A stretch of 64,000 nt of DNA from Mucilaginibacter daejeonensis (GTDB taxonomy: Bacteria; Bacteroidota; Bacteroidia; Sphingobacteriales; Sphingobacteriaceae). Of this stretch, positions 40,851 to 48,593 are shown one piece after another. The stretch is from contig NZ_CP086068.1 of assembly GCF_020783335.1 (NCBI RefSeq), positions 3,100,001 through 3,164,000 on the forward strand, read 5' to 3'. Position 1 is the first letter of the stretch. Each line of letters starts with the position of its first letter. A program made the position numbers and the translations under genes. Below the pieces are notes generated by a model that had not been told where the DNA came from, searched no databases, and saw only the letters and a list, made by a program, of their open reading frames with translations.

Positions 40851-42296
40851 ATGATACTGAATGAAGAACGGCTGAAGGTGAACGTGACCTCTGAGATAGG
40901 CACCCTCCGCGCACTGCTTATCCATAGCCCCGACAGCGGTTTGGGCAAAGTGGTCCCCTCTAAGGCGCAAGACTGGCTTTTTGAGGACATCGTGCACTTG
41001 GACACCATGCGCCGTAATGAGTATGACCATTACGTGAAGCTGCTGCTTTACTTTCTCGATCCCGACAAGATCAAGGGCCGCCTGCAACAGATCGACTCGC
41101 ATGAGGCCGACCGCAACTTTTACAAACCCGACCATCAGGACTTCTACGCATCAGACAAGGTGATCGAGATACAGACATTGTTGGCCGATATACTGGAGGA
41201 TGCAGGGATCCGTGAAAAACTGACCGCCGCCGTTTGTGCGATCGAGAATTGCAACTATCGCCTGCAACAACAACTCATAGAGACCGACCCGGTAGAATTG
41301 GCCAAGATCCTGATCTCCGGCTCATGGCAAAAAGACCAGATGATCTTTGCGCCGATACCGAACCTTATTTTTTCGCGCGACATCGGCATCGCCATCAATG
41401 ATTTTATACTGCTGAACAAGCCCGCCAAAAAGGCCCGCTCGCGTGAGACCTTGCTGGCCCGATACATCTTGTTCAACCACCCACTTTTTGAAGCTTTTAG
41501 AGACAAAATTCTGGAAATACCCGAAAATCTCCACATTTTTCTACGTCCCGGAGATGAGCAAGGTGAGAAGACCACCCTCGAGGGCGGCGATGTGATGGTG
41601 GTGAGTAAAGAGCATGTGATCATCGGGTGCAGCGAACGTACCTCCGTAAGCGGGGCTCATGAAGCGGTGAAATTGTTGTTCGAGAACAATGTGGTGAGCA
41701 AGGTCACCATCCTGAAGATACCGCATAAACGCGATTACATGCACATAGACACAGTATTTACCCAGGTAAAGCGCAACGTTTGGGTATTATTGGGCTCGTT
41801 GGCCAAAACCGAAAAGAACCGCCGTGGTGCCGACCCGATCAGCTGGTTCGCTGACAAGAAGCAAAAGGACAAGACCGAGATCGTGCAATTCACCGCCGGC
41901 AAGCAAAAACCGCGCACCTTTGACACCATTGAAGATCTGCTTAATGATGTCAGTATCAATGACCTGTCATCGCCGGAACCTACGCAGTTCATCTATTCAG
42001 GCAATAATGAATTCCCTTTTGATGCCCGCGAACAGTGGACCGATTCGTGCAACCTGCTGGCCCTCAAAGAAGGCGTGGTACTCGGCTATGACCGTAACGA
42101 CAAGACCGTGGAAGCATTCGTAGAAAGCGGATTTAACATCGTCAAGGTGACCGACCTGCTGCAGCAATTGGAAAGCGGCGATGTGACCACGGATACGATA
42201 CAGGACACGCTGATCCTTATGCCGTCCTCCGAATTATCACGTGCACGTGGCGGATTTCACTGCATGAGTCTTCCCTTACTACGCGACAGCATCTAA
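40851..42296 (+). CDS. Arginine deiminase-family hydrolase
   Basis: The product is 481 residues of the amidinotransferase fold. SEIGTLRALLIHSP at the N-terminus and a FEDIVHLD segment resemble arginine deiminase, as do GGDVMVV, the catalytic His region HKRDYMHIDTVF and the C-terminal ARGGFHCMSLPL with catalytic Cys 471. This would turn arginine into citrulline and ammonia. It is longer than typical ArcA (about 410), with insertions in the central part (KKQKDKTEIVQF...). It is followed 28 bp later by ctlX, which would remove citrulline. The substrate identity is inferred from family. Confidence 0.82.
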   Translation: MILNEERLKVNVTSEIGTLRALLIHSPDSGLGKVVPSKAQDWLFEDIVHLDTMRRNEYDHYVKLLLYFLDPDKIKGRLQQIDSHEADRNFYKPDHQDFYASDKVIEIQTLLADILEDAGIREKLTAAVCAIENCNYRLQQQLIETDPVELAKILISGSWQKDQMIFAPIPNLIFSRDIGIAINDFILLNKPAKKARSRETLLARYILFNHPLFEAFRDKILEIPENLHIFLRPGDEQGEKTTLEGGDVMVVSKEHVIIGCSERTSVSGAHEAVKLLFENNVVSKVTILKIPHKRDYMHIDTVFTQVKRNVWVLLGSLAKTEKNRRGADPISWFADKKQKDKTEIVQFTAGKQKPRTFDTIEDLLNDVSINDLSSPEPTQFIYSGNNEFPFDAREQWTDSCNLLALKEGVVLGYDRNDKTVEAFVESGFNIVKVTDLLQQLESGDVTTDTIQDTLILMPSSELSRARGGFHCMSLPLLRDSI

Positions 42297-42324
42297 CCTA
42301 GAGATGATCGTTAAATAAGCTAAT

Positions 42325-43254
42325 ATGAGCAACACAGCATCACAGACCACCTCGAACATATTGATGGTACGCCCGGCCAGCTTTGGCTTTAATGACCAAA
42401 CAGCTGACAGTAATGGTTTTCAACAGCGCACGGAGCTGCCCGAGGTGGCCCAACAAGCGTTGAAAGAATTCGATGGCTTTGTTAGGTTATTGCGAAGCCA
42501 TGGAGTGAACGTTACTGTAGTAAACGATACTGCAGAGCCTCACAAGCCTGATGCTATCTTTCCTAATAACTGGGTATCATTCCATAGCAATGGCGATGTG
42601 ATCATATATCCTATGCAGGCGCAGAACAGGCGTTGGGAACGTAACGAAGCAGCAATTCGCGGTCTGGAAGGACAGTTTAAGGTCGACCATATTATTGACC
42701 TAAGCCGGTTCGAATTGGAAGAAAAGTTCCTGGAGGGAACTGGCAGCATGGTCTTAGACCGGGAGAACCGTATCGCTTACGCATGCCTGTCGCCTCGTAC
42801 GCATGCAGATGTGCTGAATGGTTTCTGTAATTATATGGATTATGAACCGATGACTTTCCACTCCCTAGACAGCAAAGGTAAAGCCATATACCATACCAAT
42901 GTGATGATGTGCCTGGGTAGCCGCTACGCGGTGATCTGCCTGGAAAGCATAGCGGACGAAAAGGAACGCCAACAAGTGATCGAAAGCCTACAGAAGACGG
43001 GCAAGGAGATCATCGACATCACTTATGAGCAGATGGACCACTTTGCAGGCAACATGCTTGAAATTCAGAATAATGCAGGTAAGAGCTTGCTGGTCATGTC
43101 GGCCAGTGCAAAGGCATCGCTAACTGATGAGCAACTGAACACATTACAGACATACAGCGAGATCGTCAGCCCTGACATCCGCACCATTGAGACCATTGGC
43201 GGCGGTAGTGCCCGTTGCATGATCGCTGAGATACACTTGCCACTGATCAAGTGA
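42325..43254 (+). CDS. ctlX: Citrulline utilisation hydrolase CtlX-like
   Basis: The product is a 309-residue amidinotransferase-fold protein. ILMVRPASFGFNDQTA at the N-terminus, PDAIFPNNWVSFH, GTGSMVLDRENRIAYACLS, YHTNVMMCLG and the terminal GGGSARCMIAEIHLP with the active-site Cys match the CtlX family. The Francisella member is described as a citrulline ureidase giving ornithine, CO2 and ammonia. Downstream of the deiminase-family gene it would complete arginine to ornithine. It ends 14 bp from the convergent glycosyltransferase gene. No carbamate kinase is nearby, consistent with a ureidase rather than the carbamoylation route. Confidence 0.85.
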   Translation: MSNTASQTTSNILMVRPASFGFNDQTADSNGFQQRTELPEVAQQALKEFDGFVRLLRSHGVNVTVVNDTAEPHKPDAIFPNNWVSFHSNGDVIIYPMQAQNRRWERNEAAIRGLEGQFKVDHIIDLSRFELEEKFLEGTGSMVLDRENRIAYACLSPRTHADVLNGFCNYMDYEPMTFHSLDSKGKAIYHTNVMMCLGSRYAVICLESIADEKERQQVIESLQKTGKEIIDITYEQMDHFAGNMLEIQNNAGKSLLVMSASAKASLTDEQLNTLQTYSEIVSPDIRTIETIGGGSARCMIAEIHLPLIK

Positions 43255-43267
43255 TCGAACTCACTGA

Positions 43268-44959
43268 CTATTTGCGGTAACCCGTGATATGGATCAACCG
43301 GTCCGTGGTCACTACGTCGTGCCTTGTACGGGGGTTCAGGAAGTCCTTGGTCAAACGTGTGATACCATACTCAACGTCGATGTACTCACGGCCAAAGATC
43401 AGTCCACCTTGTACCAATTCAGGACGCTTTTCTTCAGAGGTAAAGATCCAGACATCCTCGCCTTTATCCAACCTGCGCTTGATGCCATTCACGGACGCGA
43501 AAGGCGTAATGTGCTGCGTGTAAAAATTGAAGGCCGAACTGTGCAGCACATAATTGGAGATTTTTTCTTTAGGGATATGCTGCCGGTTCACCACCTGGGC
43601 CAGGCCAATGCCACCCTGGTAGTTCAATAAATGCTGATAAACACTGCCGTTCAACAACACGTTGGTCAAAGCCGCCATCAAAACTGATACCATCACCAAT
43701 TTGTTGAGTTGCTGCCTTTGGGTGAAAAGCACCCGCACCAGTACCAGCAACAACACCACCGCCGGCACGATCACCCACCAGAACGTTAAAGGGAAACACC
43801 AAAAATTGAGCAGGACCAGTATAACTGCGATGGCCCCAATAACAAAATATTGAATACGTAGATAGATCTTTATCTCGCCTTGCTCAGCCTGCTGATACGC
43901 CTTGGTCAACAGGGATGCGGTGATGATCGCGAAGAATGGAAAGAGAATATTCAGATAATGCGGCAGCTGATAACCAGCCATGGAAATGATGATGAAGATG
44001 ACCAATATGGTACCGGCCGACAAAGCCTCGTATCCTTCCACGAAGCTGAACTTGGTCTTCCAAAAAAAGACGATGCGCTTGAAGAAAGCCACGTAGGTAA
44101 GCAAGCAGAACGGGAGGAATGCCCACAGCAAAGTATGGAAAAAGAAGAAATAATCTTTATGACCAGTTCCCCAACTCTTTCCGTCGAAACGTTCGGTGTT
44201 CTGTTTCCAAAGGATGAATTTTACTCCTGATACGTTCTTCATGCCACGCACCACCTTTTCGGGATGCATATCATACTGCTGATAGTAAGCATACACACAA
44301 GGCGCTATGAAAAGGCAGAACAGCACTGCTACCGCCAACCACCGCACATTGAACATCATTTTCCAGTTGCGCTGGTAGATCAGCATGAAGAACAAGGCCA
44401 CCAACGGCATCACCAAACCGATCATACCCTTGGTAGTAAAGGCCATGGCTAAACCCAACGGCGCCAAAACGTAATTGAACCACCTGCCACTTTGCGAAAG
44501 CTCGATCAGCTGCCAGGTGGCAAAAATGATACTTGCCGTAAGCAATGCATCCATGCGTACGTCATTATTGGCCAGGAACTGAGCCTGCGCACTAGCATAT
44601 ATAATAGTAGCCAGCAAACCTGTTTCATGGTCGTATAAGCGCTTGGTCAGTTTGTAAGTAGAGAAAAGTCCTAATAGGGTAGCCAATAAAGCGGGTATCT
44701 TGTAGGCAATGGTATTGACGCCAAAGATGTTGAACGATAGCGCCGAAAGCCAAAAGTGCAAATGCGGCTTATCGAGGTAGTCGAGGCCGTTATCATCCAC
44801 CAGGTTCAAGTAGTTATGCGTTTGCACCATGTGCAAAGCGATATTGGCGTGATGCGAGGCATCCTCATTCATGAGCGGCACGAATAAGCCCAAGAAGTAT
44901 GCTACAAATAGCGCAAGGAACAAGCCCAACCAGGCTCTTGAAGATAAGATGCTTTGCAT
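43268..44959 (-). CDS. Glycosyltransferase family 39 membrane protein (ArnT/PMT-like)
   Basis: The product is 563 residues with about eleven hydrophobic segments. The first loop carries MNEDASHHANIALHM and the acidic YLDKPHLHFWLSALSFNIFG stretch typical of GT-C, family 39 enzymes (ArnT and dolichyl-phosphate-mannose transferases). A C-terminal soluble region follows (about 460-563). It would transfer a sugar from a polyprenyl-phosphate donor to lipid A, another lipid or a protein, in the membrane. The acceptor is unknown. It is a single-gene unit with a -7 element 35 bp upstream. Confidence 0.88.
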   Translation of the reverse strand: MQSILSSRAWLGLFLALFVAYFLGLFVPLMNEDASHHANIALHMVQTHNYLNLVDDNGLDYLDKPHLHFWLSALSFNIFGVNTIAYKIPALLATLLGLFSTYKLTKRLYDHETGLLATIIYASAQAQFLANNDVRMDALLTASIIFATWQLIELSQSGRWFNYVLAPLGLAMAFTTKGMIGLVMPLVALFFMLIYQRNWKMMFNVRWLAVAVLFCLFIAPCVYAYYQQYDMHPEKVVRGMKNVSGVKFILWKQNTERFDGKSWGTGHKDYFFFFHTLLWAFLPFCLLTYVAFFKRIVFFWKTKFSFVEGYEALSAGTILVIFIIISMAGYQLPHYLNILFPFFAIITASLLTKAYQQAEQGEIKIYLRIQYFVIGAIAVILVLLNFWCFPLTFWWVIVPAVVLLLVLVRVLFTQRQQLNKLVMVSVLMAALTNVLLNGSVYQHLLNYQGGIGLAQVVNRQHIPKEKISNYVLHSSAFNFYTQHITPFASVNGIKRRLDKGEDVWIFTSEEKRPELVQGGLIFGREYIDVEYGITRLTKDFLNPRTRHDVVTTDRLIHITGYRK

Positions 44960-44994
44960 AAATGATCTGGATCACTGCCTATGGTCAGGCGGCG

Positions 44995-45002
44995 CAAATA
45001 TA
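44995..45002 (-). promoter_or_regulatory. -7 element for the GT39 gene
   Basis: Minus-strand TATATTTG, an exact TAnnTTTG match, 35 bp before ATG 44959. The only CAAA (minus TTTG) upstream is 26 bp away, longer than ideal. Confidence 0.42.
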
Positions 45003-45093
45003 TTCAACAATTTTTAACCCCCGGTAAACAAAGTGGCTATAGGTATCTATCAGAACTATTATGACGATCAGTATACCAACTACCACCCTAAAC

Positions 45094-45128
45094 AAAAAAG
45101 ACCCGGTAACCTAACGGTCCGGGCCTCT
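45094..45128 (-). terminator. Imperfect terminator after PepSY-like gene
   Basis: On the minus strand an imperfect GC-rich stem (GGCCCGGACC with GGTTACCGGGTC) is followed by six T. It lies 24 bp past the stop of the 165-residue secreted protein gene. Confidence 0.62.
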
Positions 45129-45151
45129 TCTTAATATTTGTGATAGTCTTT

Positions 45152-45649
45152 TTAGTTCTTGCTCAACTGCTCAACAGCTGATGAAGGAGTGATACGCAAG
45201 GTTGCTTGTTTGTCTCCTTTATACAGGCTCAGCAGGTAAACCTCATCATCAAATGAACTGATAGCTGTCAAACGGCTTAGTGCACTTGATGGAGCGTCAG
45301 CGTATTGGAAGCGGATCAGCTCTTTTACGTGGTAGCCTTCATATTCGCGGGCGATCTGTTTTTTTGCGTGTGATGGCAATACGTTATAAGCTACAGTTTC
45401 TGTGTGACCGATGTATTTGCCGTTGTTATCATAAAAAGCGGCCATCTTCACACCATCAACAGTGAATTCAGCCTTTTCAAAATTCTCGTTAACGGTCCAG
45501 GTGATGTTCTTGGCGTTGTAAAACTCATTGTCGAATTGACGCATTACAAAGTAAGGAACTTTGTTAGAATCATCTTTACCACCCTCGGCAGCAAACGCAC
45601 CTAAACTAAATATTGCAACAAAAGCACTTAATAATGTCAACTTTTTCAT
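45152..45649 (-). CDS. Secreted PepSY-like / DUF2874-type protein
   Basis: The product is 165 residues with a signal peptide (MKKLTLLSAFVAIFSLGAFA). The mature part has YFVMRQFDNEFYNAKNITWT, a strand-rich ENFEKAEFTVDGVKMAAFYD, and YNVLPSHAKKQIAREYEGYH, the alternating alpha/beta pattern of PepSY-like proteins seen in Bacteroidota. The cleavage point (FA-AE) is clear. It probably works in the periplasm or outside, and the function is unknown. A -7 element (TATCTTTG, minus) lies 42 bp before the ATG and a terminator follows, so it is monocistronic. Confidence 0.78.
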   Translation of the reverse strand: MKKLTLLSAFVAIFSLGAFAAEGGKDDSNKVPYFVMRQFDNEFYNAKNITWTVNENFEKAEFTVDGVKMAAFYDNNGKYIGHTETVAYNVLPSHAKKQIAREYEGYHVKELIRFQYADAPSSALSRLTAISSFDDEVYLLSLYKGDKQATLRITPSSAVEQLSKN

Positions 45650-45690
45650 AATGTTTCAGATACCAAAGTGTTTATTCTTATATCTTGAAA

Positions 45691-45698
45691 CAAAGATA
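45691..45698 (-). promoter_or_regulatory. -7 element for the PepSY-like gene
   Basis: Minus-strand TATCTTTG matches TAnnTTTG exactly, 42 bp before ATG 45649. No -33 at the exact expected position; a CAAA (minus TTTG) lies 24 bp up. Confidence 0.45.
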
Positions 45699-45885
45699 AG
45701 GCAGATATGCCAAAATCATAAACAAAATTGAACTTTTATGAAAATTTCACAATACAAGTCGTTTTTTGTTGCAACTTTCAAATTAAACCGATTTCATTGA
45801 GCATAAATTGAAAAGTTGATGATCACTGGTGGTAATAGTAACAACTATGTCAACGAAACGTCGGTTAGATCACAGATATTATGAT

Positions 45886-46629
45886 CTATAAGGCCTTGAT
45901 GTGGTCGAGAAATAAAAATAAGGCTTTCTTCTTGTCCTCTGTCAGATCGTAATCGATCTTGTGCATCAAATAATCCTTGATGTCAAAATCGTCACGCATT
46001 GGCATGGTCTCAAAAAGTTCGGTCCTATGGTCTAATCCATACTTAAGTGCTTTATTGAACTCTGCAATGAACGCATCAGGGATAGGCTTGTTAGCGATCC
46101 AAGCGGCAAAGGTGAACGGCAACCCGGTAAAGTTCATCCATTCCTGCGCAAGGTCATATACGTACGGGTAGTTGTTGGCCTTTCCAAAGGTGCGATCGCC
46201 GATCTGTACAAATGCAGTAAATGTATCTGTAGAAATGCTATAGTCCGGCGCTTTTACCACCATTGTAGGGCTAAGTTTCCAATAGTTCTTTAAAAGTACC
46301 TTTGCCAGGTTGTTCGAAGAGCGCGACTCAGGGTCCAACTGAAGTGTGGTCACCTCTTGTATGGGGCAATTACTAAAAATGAAAACCGAATTGACCGCGC
46401 CTACGGCACCTATGCAATAGTCAGATACTAAGTTCCATTCAGGGATATTCAGTGTGGCTGCTACAGGTATCAGACCAATGTCGGCCTCGTCGTCAATCAG
46501 TTTTTGTGCACAGTCTGATGGCATGTCCAGGCTCAGGTCTACCTGATCCAATATGCCGCTATGTTGAAGGCCGTATATGAACGGCTTGGTGTTAGTGTAG
46601 CTAACAGCCGATATCTTTATCTTTTTCAA
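45886..46629 (-). CDS. mqnA: Chorismate dehydratase (futalosine menaquinone pathway)
   Basis: The product is 247 residues. MqnA dehydrates chorismate to 3-[(1-carboxyvinyl)oxy]benzoate, the first step of the futalosine route. Landmarks are ISAVSYTNTKPFIYGL near the start, EADIGLIPVAATL near residue 50, GAVGAVNSVFIFS, and LDPESRSSNNLAKVLLKNYW. This periplasmic-binding-protein-like fold is typical. The start is TTG at 46629, with no ATG in frame nearby. It is 6 bp after the histidine phosphatase stop, so it is the last gene of the mqnE operon. Confidence 0.92.
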   Translation of the reverse strand: MKKIKISAVSYTNTKPFIYGLQHSGILDQVDLSLDMPSDCAQKLIDDEADIGLIPVAATLNIPEWNLVSDYCIGAVGAVNSVFIFSNCPIQEVTTLQLDPESRSSNNLAKVLLKNYWKLSPTMVVKAPDYSISTDTFTAFVQIGDRTFGKANNYPYVYDLAQEWMNFTGLPFTFAAWIANKPIPDAFIAEFNKALKYGLDHRTELFETMPMRDDFDIKDYLMHKIDYDLTEDKKKALFLFLDHIKAL

Positions 46630-46635
46630 TAGAGG

Positions 46636-47256
46636 TTAATGAACTTGCAGATGGATAGCATTGTTGAATTCAGCTATCTGAAACTCGCTACCATCATACG
46701 TGACTTTATACAGAACGAGATTTTGATGTGGGAAGGTCTCCATTTCGGTAAGTGGCTTGCCGGTAAGCAGGCACAAGAATAAACGCATGGCCCGGCCATG
46801 CATGCAGATCAATACATTCTCTTCTTCAGGACGGCTCATAATGATATCCAGCGCCTCCTTTTGACGCGCCTGTACTTCATTAGGGCTTTCTCCCCTTTCG
46901 AACTTTGAATCGAGTTTACCAGAGGTCCAATCACGCATGAGTTTCAGAAATGCCGCCTTGGTATCAGGCGTGCTGGCCTGACCCTCGTGGATGCCCCAGG
47001 CCAACTCATCCAAACCAGAAAGTTTTTGGTAAGGGATGCCGGCATCGATGAATTGCTGTATGCTTTGCTGGGTACGTATTAGTTCTGATATGTAGATCTT
47101 ATCAAATGGAACATGCTTGTACGACTCGTAGAACATACCGGCCTGGATGCGCCCTTCGGCGTTAAGATCGGTATTCATACCCCTACCCTGTACGATACCT
47201 TGCTTGTTAAGATCGGTTTGCCCATGGCGGACAATGTATAATGTTTTTATGACCAT
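46636..47256 (-). CDS. Histidine phosphatase family protein inside the menaquinone operon
   Basis: This 206-residue phosphoglycerate-mutase-superfamily enzyme has the phospho-acceptor His in IVRHGQTDLN (residues 8-17), a second conserved Arg/Glu region RTQQSIQQF and the catalytic His in ICMHGRAMR. It is cytosolic. It sits 2 bp after mqnE and 6 bp before mqnA, so it is co-transcribed with both. No known futalosine-pathway step needs a phosphatase of this kind, so its position is notable. Alternatives are a general phosphatase carried in the operon. The substrate is unknown. Confidence 0.9.
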   Translation of the reverse strand: MVIKTLYIVRHGQTDLNKQGIVQGRGMNTDLNAEGRIQAGMFYESYKHVPFDKIYISELIRTQQSIQQFIDAGIPYQKLSGLDELAWGIHEGQASTPDTKAAFLKLMRDWTSGKLDSKFERGESPNEVQARQKEALDIIMSRPEEENVLICMHGRAMRLFLCLLTGKPLTEMETFPHQNLVLYKVTYDGSEFQIAEFNNAIHLQVH

Positions 47257-47258
47257 GC

Positions 47259-48452
47259 TTAATTAATGACCGGCAATTTATAGAACTGAGGTTTCGGCTC
47301 ATCGGCGAACTCGTGATTCTCATAATCAGTAATCACATGGTAAAGCGTGTCGCGTTCTACCGGGTGCCTGCCCACCTGTTTGATCAGCTCTACCAATTGC
47401 CTGGTACTCATACCCGGGTTTTGCTCTTCAGCTCCGGCCATGGAGTATATCTTGGTGGTATCGTCAAGTGTACCGTCAATATCGTCAACACCAAAGTTGA
47501 GCGACAATTGGGCTGTGTTGCGGCTGATCATGGCCCAATAGGCCTTGATGTGATCAAAGTTATCTAAATAGATGCGAGCGATGGCATAGTTGCGCAGATC
47601 CTCGATCACCGATGATTCGGCTACGTTGGACATTTGGTTATCCTTATTCCTGAATTTAAGCGGTATAAAGGTTTGGAAACCACCGGTACGATCTTGCAAC
47701 TGACGCAGACGTTCCATGTGATCCACCCGATGCCAGTATGATTCAATATGACCGTACAACATGGTCGCATTGGAGCGCATACCCAGCTTATGCCATTCTT
47801 CATGAATGTCCAGCCACTGATCGGCGGTACATTTATCTTTGGCGATCTGGTCGCGTATCTCCGGGTGGAATATCTCGGCACCGCCACCTGGCATTGATTC
47901 CAAACCAGCCTCCTTCATCAGGCGCATGCCGGTGGCATAGTCCACCTTAGCCTTTTTGAAGATGTAGTGATATTCCACAGGCGTCAAAGCTTTTACATGC
48001 AATTCAGGACGATGTTCCTTGATGGCCGAGAACAGTTGCTGATAGAACGGCATATCATACTGTGGCAACACCCCACCTACGATATGTACCTCGGTAACCG
48101 GCTCTTGATCGTACTTTTTAACGATGTCGAGCATCTCGTCCATGGTGTATTCCCAGCCCTCTGACCGTTGTTTGATAAGGCGAGAGTACGAACAAAATTT
48201 ACAATCGTAAACACACAGATTAGTGGGCTCGATATGAAAGTTACGGTTAAAGTAGGTGCGGTCGCCATGCCGGTGCTCGCGTATGTAATTGGCCAATACG
48301 CCTACATAGCTGAGTTCTCCTTTTTCATATAAGGTAACGCCCTCATCAAAGGTGATCCTTTGATGATCAAGTACCTTTTGGGCAATGCTCTTCAGATCGT
48401 CAGCTAAACGGGGATCATCAAGTAATACCCTTAATTGTTGTTCAGCATCCAT
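47259..48452 (-). CDS. mqnE: Aminofutalosine synthase (radical SAM)
   Basis: The product is 397 residues from ATG 48452. The longer frame to 48590 lacks support because a -7 element at 48470-48477 lies just upstream of this ATG. The radical-SAM CxxxCxxC is C80-C84-C87 in NLCVYDCKFCSYSRL, after NFHIEPT. LPGGGAEIFHPEIR-like and NATMLYGHIESYWHRVDHM regions match MqnE, which joins the MqnA product to SAM's adenosyl part. It uses a 4Fe-4S cluster in the cytosol. It is the first gene of the mqnE-phosphatase-mqnA operon. The distinction from MqnC rests on these regions. Confidence 0.92.
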   Translation of the reverse strand: MDAEQQLRVLLDDPRLADDLKSIAQKVLDHQRITFDEGVTLYEKGELSYVGVLANYIREHRHGDRTYFNRNFHIEPTNLCVYDCKFCSYSRLIKQRSEGWEYTMDEMLDIVKKYDQEPVTEVHIVGGVLPQYDMPFYQQLFSAIKEHRPELHVKALTPVEYHYIFKKAKVDYATGMRLMKEAGLESMPGGGAEIFHPEIRDQIAKDKCTADQWLDIHEEWHKLGMRSNATMLYGHIESYWHRVDHMERLRQLQDRTGGFQTFIPLKFRNKDNQMSNVAESSVIEDLRNYAIARIYLDNFDHIKAYWAMISRNTAQLSLNFGVDDIDGTLDDTTKIYSMAGAEEQNPGMSTRQLVELIKQVGRHPVERDTLYHVITDYENHEFADEPKPQFYKLPVIN

Positions 48453-48469
48453 ATGTAAATATTTGCCGC

Positions 48470-48477
48470 CAAAGTTA
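48470..48477 (-). promoter_or_regulatory. -7 element of the mqnE operon
   Basis: Minus-strand TAACTTTG matches TAnnTTTG exactly, 18 bp before ATG 48452. It fixes the start and excludes upstream frames. No -33 TTTG at 19-21 bp. Confidence 0.5.
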
Positions 48478-48515
48478 CCAAAGTAGCAGGTATGGCGTAT
48501 CACCTGTTTGTAATT

Positions 48516-48593
48516 AGTGGAATGGTGAGCAGTAAATGGTGAATAGTGAGTAGTTGTTAAAAGTGAGAACAACAACTCACTGCTCACCACTCA
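48516..48593. repeat. Imperfect inverted repeat of GTGA-rich units, 3' of kup
   Basis: Between kup and mqnE. GTGAGTAGTTGTT and AACAACAACTCAC pair with one mismatch around an AAAGTGAG-type loop, and outer TGGTGAGCAGT and ACTGCTCACCA units extend the inversion. Similar degenerate GTGA repeats are, from memory, frequent between genes in this family. It could act as a terminator or mRNA stabiliser for kup, but lacks a T run on the minus strand. Confidence 0.6.

Noticed and set aside
43880..44230. Plus-strand frame of 116 codons
   Set aside because: It is antisense to the GT39 membrane gene; its composition mirrors the complement of the hydrophobic helices.
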